NCBI GenBank assembly: GCA_964470555.1
Contig: CAYYDG010000021.1
Span: forward strand, 1-64,000
DNA from: RBC074 sp964470555
GTDB lineage: Bacteria; Acidobacteriota; Blastocatellia; RBC074
DNA length: 64,000 nucleotides
Reading direction: 5' to 3'
Shown: positions 1-7,670 of the stretch, one piece after another
Layout of the letters: the number at the start of each line of letters is the position of its first letter
How positions within the stretch are numbered: the stretch's first letter is position 1
The notes under the pieces: model-generated
Seen by the model: the letters and a program-made list of their open reading frames with translations, nothing else
Told to the model about the DNA's origin: nothing
Database searches by the model: none
Position numbers and translations under genes: made by a program

Positions 1-20
1 GCATCTCAGGCTAGTCAAGG

Positions 21-491
21 GTGTCAGCGCGTCGTCCTAAAAGAGCCGCACCCAAAGACATTCACGAATCTTACCGATTGCGTTACCGGCACAATGTTGT
101 GCTCGGCGCGGTCAGTTACGTCGGCAGCCATTTGCTCAGTCTGGCGTATTTGCTGCGGTATGGGCGTTACCTGTCAGACACGCTTTCGGCGGTCAGAGCC
201 ATTCGGACTTCGTATCTGCGCGACGAACAACTGGACGTCAATGATTCGTGCTTCAATCAAAAACTGCTGTGCCTGTTGCTGGAAGATCAGGCCGAAGTGA
301 TTGAAACGCCAGTGCAGTTTTTCCCGCTGTCGCCGGACAAGGTGAAACGGACGACGGTGATTGACGGGCTGCGCTCGCTGTTGACCGTGTTGCGCGGATT
401 GGCGAAGTCGCGGCGACGCAAAGGCAGTAAGGAGAGCGTGAGCGATCTAAGCCTTCCTGAATATGTTTCTCGCGGTGGGGCAGGTCGCTAA
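21..491 (+). CDS. C-terminal part of a family 2 glycosyltransferase, 5' part missing
   Basis: The 156-residue reading frame matches only the C-terminal half of dolichol/undecaprenyl-phosphate sugar transferases: a run like GSHLLSLAYLL-YGRYLSD, then the conserved CFNQ and PVQFFP segments. There is no N-terminal PAYNE box and no DxD. An in-frame TAG at 12-14 closes the frame just upstream, so the ORF can only begin at GTG 21, within the family fold. Either the N-terminal half lies in another frame upstream of the window (frameshift or decay), or a short remnant is expressed. It sits 27 bases before the HAD gene and shares its direction. Family assignment is fairly secure; whether it is functional is doubtful. 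Confidence 0.5.
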   Translation: MSARRPKRAAPKDIHESYRLRYRHNVVLGAVSYVGSHLLSLAYLLRYGRYLSDTLSAVRAIRTSYLRDEQLDVNDSCFNQKLLCLLLEDQAEVIETPVQFFPLSPDKVKRTTVIDGLRSLLTVLRGLAKSRRRKGSKESVSDLSLPEYVSRGGAGR

Positions 492-518
492 CGCTTACCG
501 CACTGAACCCGGTATCAA

Positions 519-1175
519 ATGATGACTGATTTTGATCTGCTGATTTTCGATATGGACGGCGTCCTGGTGGACACGACCGAATGCCATCGCCGCGCTTACG
601 ACGATTTGTGGCGATTGGTGGGTGTGGCCGGTTGCGTTTACGAGCAGATTGCCGGACGAAAAACCGTCGAGGTTGTCGCCGAACTGACAGCGGCGTTGAA
701 CCCAACGGCTGAACAGGTTGCCGAATGGGTGGCGTTCAAACAACAGCGCGCGCGGCATTATTTGAAAACGGAAAAAATTGTCTTTCACGATAGTCTGGAA
801 TGCATTGGGCGGTTGGGGCGACAAAGCAGCGGTTTGCGTCTAGGCATTGGCACCGGAGCTTCGCGCGAAACGACGGCGATGGTATTGGGACGGTTTGGCT
901 GGGGCGAAACTTTTTCGGTGATTGTCACTGGCGACGATGTTGTCGCGGGCAAACCTGAGCCGGAAGTTTATCTGTCAGCGATGGAGCGCGCAGGCGTCGC
1001 GCCGCATCGAACGCTGATTATCGAAGACAGCCAATCCGGTTTGACCGCCGCTGTCGCTTCGCGGGCGTACACGGCTTCGGTGCGAAGCGGCGTCAAAAAC
1101 GATCACGAACGCTTCATCGGCAGCTTCCCGGATGTGCGGTCGCTGCTGGCAAATTTGAGTTACTCAGAGCAATAA
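519..1175 (+). CDS. HAD-superfamily phosphatase / phosphoglucomutase-like hydrolase
   Basis: A 218-residue cytosolic HAD hydrolase, the normal length for subfamily IA. Motif I is DMDGVLVD at residues 11-18 (nucleophile Asp11, acid/base Asp13), motif II is GTGAS at 111-115, the motif III lysine is in GKPEP near 145, and motif IV is IIEDS at 167-171. An alpha-helical cap lies between motifs I and II. Close relatives act on small phosphosugars (beta-phosphoglucomutase and sugar phosphatases). Next to the nucleotidyltransferase at 1354 it could supply or remove the phosphate on the sugar to be activated. The substrate cannot be read from the sequence. The start ATG 519 is followed by a second ATG at 522. 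Confidence 0.85.
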   Translation: MMTDFDLLIFDMDGVLVDTTECHRRAYDDLWRLVGVAGCVYEQIAGRKTVEVVAELTAALNPTAEQVAEWVAFKQQRARHYLKTEKIVFHDSLECIGRLGRQSSGLRLGIGTGASRETTAMVLGRFGWGETFSVIVTGDDVVAGKPEPEVYLSAMERAGVAPHRTLIIEDSQSGLTAAVASRAYTASVRSGVKNDHERFIGSFPDVRSLLANLSYSEQ

Positions 1176-1180
1176 CAGAT

Positions 1181-1350
1181 TTCTCCCACGAAGCCACACG
1201 AAGAAGGGAAATAGACAGGATTTACAAGATTGTTCAGGATTTGTTTTCACTTGCTTCAGCTTGGTTCGCGCATATTCAGCATCCTGTTGAATCCTGCAAA
1301 TCCTGTCAAAAATTCTTCGTGTCTTTTTCGTGTGTCTTCGTGGGCAGAAA
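1181..1350. repeat. Long imperfect inverted repeat (CACGAAG / ACAGGATTT family)
   Basis: The gap between the HAD and nucleotidyltransferase genes is almost wholly one imperfect palindrome with arms of about 60-65 bases. The left arm holds CCCACGAAGCCACACGAA then GACAGGATTT. The right arm holds the complements, AAATCCTGTC then TTCGTGTGTCTTCGTGGG. The element ends three bases before the first ATG of the next gene, so the transcript leader would fold into a long hairpin. It looks like a dispersed intergenic repeat with no coding content. Confidence 0.8.
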
Positions 1351-1353
1351 AAA

Positions 1354-2127
1354 ATGATGAAAAGATTGTTGATTATTCCGGCTGCCGGTTTGGGGACGCG
1401 GCTTGAATCAGAAACGCCGAAGCTGCTTTATCCGGTCAATGGCCGACCGATGTTGAATTATCTGTTCGATCTGTACGCGCCGGTTGTCAACCGGTTTGTA
1501 CTGGTGTTGCATCCGACGACGGTCGAACGGGTCGAACAACATTGCGCGGCGTTGCGCTTGCCGGTCGAGTTCGATGTGCAGGTTTCGCCGACGGGAATGC
1601 TGGATGCGATTTTGATTCCTCGTCAACGAGTGGAGCGTTATCAACCCGATCAGGTCTGGATCACGTGGTGCGATCAAATCGGCGTTCATCCACGAACCGT
1701 TTGGCGATTGGCAGAAACGGCAGGCGACGCAGAACTGGTCATGCCTACGACAGTCAAGGCCGAACCGTACATTCATTTCGAACGCGACCAGCAAGGCCGC
1801 ATCAATGGTTTGCTCCAACGGCGCGAAGGCGATCACATGCCAGAACGTGGCGAAGGCGATCTGGGATTGTTCAGTTTGTCGCGCAAAGCGTACCTGGAGT
1901 TGCTGACTCGTTTTTCCGAAAACGCAGTCGTTGGCGGAACGACAAAAGAGCGAAACTTTCTGCCGTTCATTCCCTGGCTCGGTGCGCAGGGAGCGAGTGT
2001 TCGCACTTTTCCGGCGCACACTGAAATGGAATCGGTCGGCGTCAACACCAAAGCCGATCTGGAATTGATTGCTGAATATCTGGCACATGGTCACCAACAA
2101 ACTCTCCGTCATCATCCCGGCGTTTAA
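1354..2127 (+). CDS. Sugar-phosphate nucleotidyltransferase (NTP_transferase fold)
   Basis: A 257-residue single-domain nucleotidyltransferase predicted to form an NDP-sugar from NTP and a sugar phosphate. The nucleotide-binding signature AAGLGTRL is at residues 10-17, followed by PK at 22-23 and NGRPML. A WCDQ stretch takes the place of the metal-binding D of GlmU/RmlA-type enzymes. No left-handed beta-helix acyltransferase domain is present, unlike GlmU. An upstream in-frame GTG at 1330 lies inside the inverted repeat, so ATG 1354 (or 1357) is preferred. The 3' end overlaps the next gene by about 40 bases. The sugar and nucleotide specificity are not evident. Confidence 0.8.
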   Translation: MMKRLLIIPAAGLGTRLESETPKLLYPVNGRPMLNYLFDLYAPVVNRFVLVLHPTTVERVEQHCAALRLPVEFDVQVSPTGMLDAILIPRQRVERYQPDQVWITWCDQIGVHPRTVWRLAETAGDAELVMPTTVKAEPYIHFERDQQGRINGLLQRREGDHMPERGEGDLGLFSLSRKAYLELLTRFSENAVVGGTTKERNFLPFIPWLGAQGASVRTFPAHTEMESVGVNTKADLELIAEYLAHGHQQTLRHHPGV

Positions 2128-2818
2128 CGAGGAACAATTCATCGGCGCGTTGCTTGAAAAGGCGCTGGCCGTGGATTTGTCGCAGTTCAATCTGGGCAAG
2201 GAAATCATAGTCATTGACGATTGTTCCAAAGACCGCACGGCGGAAATCGTCCGTCAATTTCCTGAAGTGATTTTGTTGAGCCAATCGCCGAATCAAGGCA
2301 AAGGCGCAGCCGTTCGAGCGGGCATTGCGCGAGCGACCGGCGATTACCTCATCATTCAAGACGCCGATCTGGAATACGATCCGAATGATTACGTGCCAAT
2401 GTTGGCGGCGATGTTGTCGAACGGAACTGGCGCTGTGTACGGCAGCCGATACCTGAAACATCCCACGCGCGGCAAGCTGGTCAATTTGCTGACCGGCAAA
2501 CACGCGCGGCAAAGCTGGCCGGCTTATTTGGGCGGTCAAAGTTTGAGTTTCGCTTCGCTGATTTGCACGGGCAATTATCTGACCGACACGGTGACGGCTC
2601 TCAAACTGTTTCGCCGCGAAATCATCAAATCGCTCGAATTGCGAACGAGCGGATTTGAACTGGATCACGAAATCTCCGCGAAAGTTCTGGCGCAGGGGTG
2701 CCAGATCAAAGAAGTTCCCATCAGTTACTTTCCGCGTAGTAAAGAAGAGGGAAAGAAAATCGGCGCAAGAGATTGGTTCGTTGCGCTGAAGACGTTTTAC
2801 CGTTTTCGCAACGGTTGA
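2087..2818 (+). CDS. Family 2 glycosyltransferase, polyprenyl-phosphate sugar synthase type (DPM1-like)
   Basis: A 243-residue soluble GT2 of dolichol-phosphate mannose synthase type, which moves a sugar from an NDP-sugar to a polyprenyl phosphate at the membrane face. IIPAFNEE is at residues 9-16, IDDCSKDRT near 43-51, NQGKGAAVRAG near 69-79, and the metal-binding DAD at 92-94. The late family motif KLFRRE and a C-terminal EVPISYFPRSKEEGKKI stretch are also present. It has no C-terminal membrane helices, as in the short DPM1 class. ATG 2087 is preferred to TTG 2069; it overlaps the preceding gene, suggesting translational coupling. Its product could feed the GT-C-like membrane transferases downstream. 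Confidence 0.85.
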   Translation: MVTNKLSVIIPAFNEEQFIGALLEKALAVDLSQFNLGKEIIVIDDCSKDRTAEIVRQFPEVILLSQSPNQGKGAAVRAGIARATGDYLIIQDADLEYDPNDYVPMLAAMLSNGTGAVYGSRYLKHPTRGKLVNLLTGKHARQSWPAYLGGQSLSFASLICTGNYLTDTVTALKLFRREIIKSLELRTSGFELDHEISAKVLAQGCQIKEVPISYFPRSKEEGKKIGARDWFVALKTFYRFRNG

Positions 2819-2904
2819 GTTTGGCAGGCATCGCTTCCCGCGTGCGATGCTTGAATGGGACTGAAATCGTTGCCTGGCCGAATCGAGCAGATTGGAGAAC
2901 TCAA

Positions 2905-3981
2905 GTGTGTGATTCCGAAAAAATGAAATCTGTCAGTGAACCGCCAATCCAGACGCCGATGTTGTCGGTGGTTGTGCCGGTTTATAACTCGACGGAGTAT
3001 TTGAAAAAATGTCTGGCAGCGTTGGCCGAATCCGATTTCGCCGATTTCGACGTGCTGGTGGTGGATGACGGTTCGACCGAACCGGTGGAACCGATTGTGG
3101 CGCAATACGGGTTTGAGTACATGCGAATTGAAGGACCGGGAGGCCCGGCGCGCGCGCGCAATCGCGGCGTGGCCCGGGTCAAGGGCAAATACGTCGTGTT
3201 CATTGACGCCGATGTCGTCGTTCACCGCGACACGTTGAGACAGTTTGCCCACGTTTTCACAGTGGATTCGATGATTGACGCCGTCGTCGGTTCGTATGAC
3301 GAAACCCCGGCGGAACCGAGTTTCTTTTCGCAATACAAAAATCTCTTTCACCATTACGTTCACCAGATGAACGCCGGGATGGTCAGCACTTTCTGGAGCG
3401 GTTGCGGCGCGATGCGACGCGACCTGTTTCTGGCCTTCGGCGGATTTGACGAACAACGGTACAGGCGTCCGGCCATCGAAGACATAGAACTGGGAACGTG
3501 GGTTTCCGCCGCCGGATTTCAAATCGTGCTGGCTCCGCAGGTCAAAGCCACGCATCTGAAACGCTGGACTTTGTGGAGCATTCTGAAAACCGACATCTTT
3601 GATCGCGGCGTGCCGTGGATACGGTTGATGTTGCGCGCCGGAGCGGCGGCCAACACGCTTAACGCAAAATCTTCGCAACGCATCTGTGTGGCGCTGACCT
3701 GGCTGGCTTCGGCGTTGCTGCCGCTGGTCTGGTGGTGGCCCGTGGCGGGAATCGTCGCCTTGCTGCTGCTGTCGCTGGTTTCGGCGCTGAACTTCGATTT
3801 TTATCGTTACTTCATCGCGCATTCCGGCGTGTGGTTTACGCTCAGAGTTTTGCCGATGCACTGGCTTTATTTCTGGTATTGCGGGTTGTGCGTGATCTGG
3901 GGAACGGCGGCTCATTATCTGGAAAGCTGGTGGGGCGGATACTCATCCGGCGAAAAGCCTCGCGCCGTGACACGTTTGTGA
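2905..3981 (+). CDS. Family 2 glycosyltransferase with C-terminal membrane helices
   Basis: About 358 residues. The GT-A fold is N-terminal, with VVVPVYNS at 22-29, VDDGST at 53-58, the GPxxARNRG loop and DADV at 101-104, then SGCGAMRR and the catalytic acidic pair in AIEDIELG. The C-terminal third is hydrophobic, with two or three helices, one beginning at LTWLASALLPLVWWW. It probably adds a sugar to a lipid-linked glycan on the inner membrane. The start was chosen at GTG 2905 because GGAG at 2894-2897 sits seven bases upstream; ATG 2923 has no such site. Its 3' end precedes the next gene by 20 bases. Confidence 0.85.
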   Translation: MCDSEKMKSVSEPPIQTPMLSVVVPVYNSTEYLKKCLAALAESDFADFDVLVVDDGSTEPVEPIVAQYGFEYMRIEGPGGPARARNRGVARVKGKYVVFIDADVVVHRDTLRQFAHVFTVDSMIDAVVGSYDETPAEPSFFSQYKNLFHHYVHQMNAGMVSTFWSGCGAMRRDLFLAFGGFDEQRYRRPAIEDIELGTWVSAAGFQIVLAPQVKATHLKRWTLWSILKTDIFDRGVPWIRLMLRAGAAANTLNAKSSQRICVALTWLASALLPLVWWWPVAGIVALLLLSLVSALNFDFYRYFIAHSGVWFTLRVLPMHWLYFWYCGLCVIWGTAAHYLESWWGGYSSGEKPRAVTRL

Positions 3982-4001
3982 ACACAGATCAAAAATGGAA
4001 T

Positions 4002-4946
4002 ATGCAAAATGAAACTGCTGAGAATCTGATTATGCCGATTCCGAAACTTTCCGTAGTCATTGCTTCCTGTGTGGGAGCGCCCTTTATCAATCGCTGTCTT
4101 GAATCGTTGGCAGGCCAGCGTCATCAGGCCGAAATGGAATTTATCGTTGTGGATCGCGCAGGTGACGAGATTGCCGCGGGAATCGAACGAGATTTTCCCT
4201 GGGCGCGATTGGTTCGTCGCCCGGCGGGCGAAAGCGTGCCCGATTTGCGTCGGCGCGGCATCGAACTGGCTCAAGCGGATTACATAGCCATCATCGAAGA
4301 GCATTGCGTCGCGCGCGAAGACTGGATTGCGACGATTCTGCGTTGCATCGAAACCGAAGGGCACGGCGAACGTCCAGTCGCGGCTATTCGCGGAGTGGTG
4401 GCCGACGCCAATTACGACCGGCTGATGGATTGGGCGGTTTACTTCACGGAATACAACTCTTATATGCCGCCGTTGGAACGCGGAGCGACGGACGATGTGT
4501 GCGCGGCCAACTGCGTTTATCGCCGCGACCTGTTGATGCGGTATTTGCCCGAAACAGGCAGCGGATATTGGGAAGCCGTGTTGAATCAAACGCTGCTGGC
4601 CGCAGGCGAACGATTTCTGGCTGAACCCGACCTGGTGGTTTATCACACCGGGCCGTTCGGATTCGGGTATTACCTGTGGCAACGATTTCTGTTCAGCCGC
4701 GCCTTTGCCGGCGTTCGCAGAACATCTGTTTCGGTTGTATTTCGGCTGGTGTATTTGCTGGCGGCTCCATTGTTGATTCCGCTGTTGTGGGCGCGCACGG
4801 CATTGCGCGTGTATCGCAAACGCCACCGAATGGACAAGTTCATTCAGGTGCTGCCGCATCTGGTTCCGGTGACGGCGACATACGTGGCTGGCGAATGGGT
4901 TGGCTTTCTGGCTGGCCCCGGCGACAGCTTGTCAAAGATCGAATAG
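4002..4946 (+). CDS. Family 2-like glycosyltransferase, tandem paralogue 1 (EEH variant)
   Basis: A 314-residue protein with an N-terminal GT2-like domain and a hydrophobic C-terminus (VVFRLVYLLAAPLLIPLLW). The box that normally holds DxD reads IIEEH at residues 98-101, followed by CVAREDW. It shares WAVYFTEY, an NCVYRRD stretch, YHTGPFGFGYYLWQRFLFSRAFAG and a C-terminal GEWVGFLAGP with the next two genes, so the three are diverged tandem duplicates. This copy is the most different, with VDRAGDE where the others have PYDD/PYDE. The reading frame extends upstream inside the previous gene, but ATG 4002 starts just after it (ATG 4032 is an alternative). Predicted to be membrane-associated in glycan assembly; acceptor and donor unknown. 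Confidence 0.75.
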   Translation: MQNETAENLIMPIPKLSVVIASCVGAPFINRCLESLAGQRHQAEMEFIVVDRAGDEIAAGIERDFPWARLVRRPAGESVPDLRRRGIELAQADYIAIIEEHCVAREDWIATILRCIETEGHGERPVAAIRGVVADANYDRLMDWAVYFTEYNSYMPPLERGATDDVCAANCVYRRDLLMRYLPETGSGYWEAVLNQTLLAAGERFLAEPDLVVYHTGPFGFGYYLWQRFLFSRAFAGVRRTSVSVVFRLVYLLAAPLLIPLLWARTALRVYRKRHRMDKFIQVLPHLVPVTATYVAGEWVGFLAGPGDSLSKIE

Positions 4947-4949
4947 ACG

Positions 4950-5933
4950 ATGAACAACTCCACAAATGAACAACCTCAACTGTCCGTTGTCGTCGCCATC
5001 ATCGCAGGCGGTTCGACGGCAATGACCAACTGCTTGACCGCGCTGGAAACTGGCGCTTTGGAGCTTGGCGCGGAATGCATAGTCCCTTATGACGACCGGC
5101 TGGATGGCGTGGCCGAATTGGCGGCGCGATTTAAATGGGTAAGGTTCGTGGATGCGCGGGCAAAAGTGGATTCCAGCCATTTCGGCGATTTCAGCCGTGA
5201 ACATCACGACATTCTTCGCGCCATTGGGTTGAATCTGGCCAGCGGGCAAATCGTCGCGTTGCTCGAAGACCACGCCGCGCCTTCGCCGGGATGGTGCAGG
5301 GCGATGATCGAAGCGCATCGCGGCCCTGAAGCGGCGATTGGCGGAGCCGTAGAAAACGGAGTGGATCGGTTGCTGAATTGGGCTGTGTACCTGTGCGATT
5401 TCGGGCGTTACCAAAATCCAGTGCCGACAGGGCCGGCGGAGTTTTTGAGCGACAGCAACATTTCGTACAAGCGGCAGGCGTTGGAGCAAGTCCGCCATCT
5501 TTGGCAGAACGCTTTTCACGAAACTCCGCTCAATTGGGAATTGAGAAAACGCGGCGAACGATTGCGGCTCGATCCAGGAATGATCGTTTATCAGGCGCGA
5601 TATGGATTGCGGTTTAGACCTGCCTTGCGCGAACGATTTGTCTGGGGACGTTCGTTCGCTGGCACGCGGGCGAAGGATATGAATCCGGTTCAGCGCGCGG
5701 TTTTCTGCGGTGTGTCGTTCCTGCTTCCGGCATTGCTGACGTTGCGAATCGTCCGATTGGCGTTGAACAAACGCCGTCATTTGAATCGCATCGTTCCGGC
5801 GTTGCCGTTGGTGGCGTTGTTGCAGACGTTTTGGGCGGCGGGAGAATTGGCCGGTTATCTGACAGGTCGAACCGGCGGCCCGGAATTTATTGCTGCGGAG
5901 TCAATTGGTGACGGTCAACGAATCGAAAGCTGA
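4950..5933 (+). CDS. Family 2-like glycosyltransferase, tandem paralogue 2 (EDH variant)
   Basis: A 327-residue relative of the flanking genes. The N-terminal core has SVVVAIIAGG, IVPYDD near 44-49 and LLEDHAAPSPGW at 104-115; EDH takes the place of DxD. Then come WAVYLCDFGRY, SNISYKRQA, the WGRSFAGTRA box and a hydrophobic tail (FCGVSFLLPALLTL, LPLVALLQTFWAAGELAGYL). It lies three bases after paralogue 1 and overlaps paralogue 3 by 26 bases, so the three are very likely one transcriptional unit. An inverting GT2 with a non-canonical metal site is the best description. A change of donor type or loss of metal dependence is possible but is inference. Confidence 0.75.
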   Translation: MNNSTNEQPQLSVVVAIIAGGSTAMTNCLTALETGALELGAECIVPYDDRLDGVAELAARFKWVRFVDARAKVDSSHFGDFSREHHDILRAIGLNLASGQIVALLEDHAAPSPGWCRAMIEAHRGPEAAIGGAVENGVDRLLNWAVYLCDFGRYQNPVPTGPAEFLSDSNISYKRQALEQVRHLWQNAFHETPLNWELRKRGERLRLDPGMIVYQARYGLRFRPALRERFVWGRSFAGTRAKDMNPVQRAVFCGVSFLLPALLTLRIVRLALNKRRHLNRIVPALPLVALLQTFWAAGELAGYLTGRTGGPEFIAAESIGDGQRIES

Positions 5934-6900
5934 ATTTGCCATTTCGATCCTCATCACAGTGATCGGCGGCCAGGAAACCATGCGGCGATGTTTGAGAGCA
6001 TTGCGACCGCAGGTGCAATCGCTGGCCGCTGAAATCATAGTGCCGTATGACGAATGGGCGGAAGACATTGGCGAATTGAAATCGGAATTTCCCGACGTTC
6101 ACTTTCCGTTCATCAACGATCTGGGAATTGCCGCCAATCCAAACGTGCCCGCGCACCAACATCGGTTGTGTGACCGTCGCCGAGCCGTTGGGCTGGCGCT
6201 GGCTCGCGGGCGAATCATTGCCATGACCGAAGACCAGGTAGTTCCGGCTGAAAACTGGGTAAGTGAAATTCTGGCGGCTCACGACCGATTGCCCGATGCG
6301 GTGATTGGCGGTTCGATTGACAACGTGGTGGATCAACCAGTGCATTGGGCGGCGTATTATTGCGACCACGGACGTTATGGCAGCCCGCTGGCGGAGACCG
6401 AAGCCGAGTATGTTTCCGACCTGAACATTTCCTACAAACGCGAAGCAATTGAAGCTGTGCGCGATGTCTGGTGCGAAGCTTACAGCGAAACGATTGTTCA
6501 TTGGGCGATGCGAAATCGCGGCATGAGCTTGCGGCTAGACCCCGCGTTGAAAGTGTTCAAACATCGTCCGCCGATCAACTACGTTCATTCGCTGAATGAA
6601 CGAGTCGAATGGGGGCGCGTATTTGCCGAAACGCGCGTTGCTTCGATTGGGATGTGGCAGCGATTGTTGCTGGCTGGGATGACGCCCGCGTTGCCGATAT
6701 TGCTGTTGCTGCGAAACCTGAAACACATGCTGCGGCAAGGCCGAACCGTCGGGCAGATTGCCCTGATGTTGCCATTGAGCGCCGGGTTGTTGAGCGCCTG
6801 GTCGTGGGGAGAATTGATCGGTTACGTTTTGGGCGAACCGAAGGCAGAGCAGTTCAAACCTGTGGCGCAATTGAATGCAAAGGCTTCACGAGTCGAATAA
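5908..6900 (+). CDS. Family 2-like glycosyltransferase, tandem paralogue 3 (EDQ variant)
   Basis: A 330-residue third copy. It shares IIVPYDEW near 43-50, AMTEDQVVPAENW at 105-117 (EDQ at the DxD place), WAAYYCDHGRY, LNISYKREA, WGRVFAETR and the C-terminal GELIGYVLG with paralogue 2. It also has the HQHRLCDRRRAVGLALARG stretch, where paralogue 2 has EHHDILRAIGLNLASG. GTG 5908 was chosen because GGAG at 5897-5900 stands seven bases upstream; the TTG at 5890 has no such site. The start lies inside the end of paralogue 2, suggesting coupled translation. Membrane helices are limited to the C-terminal 110 residues. Confidence 0.75.
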   Translation: MTVNESKAEFAISILITVIGGQETMRRCLRALRPQVQSLAAEIIVPYDEWAEDIGELKSEFPDVHFPFINDLGIAANPNVPAHQHRLCDRRRAVGLALARGRIIAMTEDQVVPAENWVSEILAAHDRLPDAVIGGSIDNVVDQPVHWAAYYCDHGRYGSPLAETEAEYVSDLNISYKREAIEAVRDVWCEAYSETIVHWAMRNRGMSLRLDPALKVFKHRPPINYVHSLNERVEWGRVFAETRVASIGMWQRLLLAGMTPALPILLLLRNLKHMLRQGRTVGQIALMLPLSAGLLSAWSWGELIGYVLGEPKAEQFKPVAQLNAKASRVE

Positions 6901-6903
6901 ACG

Positions 6904-7650
6904 ATGCTGGCAATTCTCACTTATCACTCGATTGATGACAGCGGTTCGGTGGTTTCCATCGCGCCGCGCGTCTTTGCCGAACAAATGCGGGCGCTGGCCG
7001 ACGCCGGAGTTCGCTGCATTTCGATGCGTGAAGCATTGGCTCACCGTCAAGTCAAAGGACGCTGGCCGGAACATTGTGTGGCGCTGACATTCGACGACGG
7101 TTTTGCCAACTTTTACGAATCGGCGATGCCGGAAATTGCCAAACATGATTTCAGCGCGACGGTATTTGTCATCAGCGGTCACGTCGGAGGCAAAAACGAT
7201 TGGGATGCTCCGCCCGCAGGTTTAGGTTCGCAACGTCTGCTGACCTGGACTCGGATCAGGGAATTGGCCGAGCAGGGAATTGAAATCGGCGCGCACACGC
7301 GCACGCATCCCGATTTGCGCCGGTTGTCCGAATCGGAAATCGAAGAAGAAATCGCCGGATGTTGCTTTGAAATCAGCGACCGCATTGGCCAGCCGGTCGA
7401 AAACTTCGCTTATCCTTATGGGTATCTGAACCGCCAGGCGGAAGAAGTCGTCCAGCGAACCATGACTTCAGCCTGCACGACGGAATTGCGACGAACGAAT
7501 GACGATCCGCTGCATTTGTTGCCGCGCGTGGATATGTATTACCTGCAATCGCCGCCGCAGTTGCAATCGCTGGTGGCGGGGAAGCTTGACGGGTATCTGA
7601 CCATCAGGCGTTGGGGACGAACCGTGCGTCAGGCGTTGGGCGCGCACTAA
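6904..7650 (+). CDS. Polysaccharide deacetylase family protein (NodB/CE4 fold)
   Basis: A 248-residue NodB-homology enzyme, predicted to remove N- or O-acetyl groups from a glycan. LTYHSID is at 5-11, the catalytic/metal TFDDG at 62-66 and the metal-binding HTRTH at 131-135, followed by FAYPYGYLN. These are motifs 1 to 3 of carbohydrate esterase family 4; the late motif is less clear. There is no signal peptide, so it would act in the cytosol on lipid-linked or precursor sugars unless exported another way. ATG 6904 follows the preceding stop by three bases. Its place between glycosyltransferases and the radical SAM gene suggests a tailoring role in the same glycan. Confidence 0.88.
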   Translation: MLAILTYHSIDDSGSVVSIAPRVFAEQMRALADAGVRCISMREALAHRQVKGRWPEHCVALTFDDGFANFYESAMPEIAKHDFSATVFVISGHVGGKNDWDAPPAGLGSQRLLTWTRIRELAEQGIEIGAHTRTHPDLRRLSESEIEEEIAGCCFEISDRIGQPVENFAYPYGYLNRQAEEVVQRTMTSACTTELRRTNDDPLHLLPRVDMYYLQSPPQLQSLVAGKLDGYLTIRRWGRTVRQALGAH

Positions 7651-7670
7651 CTTTTGAGAGGGAAACCAAC

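Noticed and set aside
2797..3915. A 372-codon minus-strand frame opposite a GT2 gene.
   Set aside because: Arg/His/Gln-rich composition typical of antisense shadows in this window.
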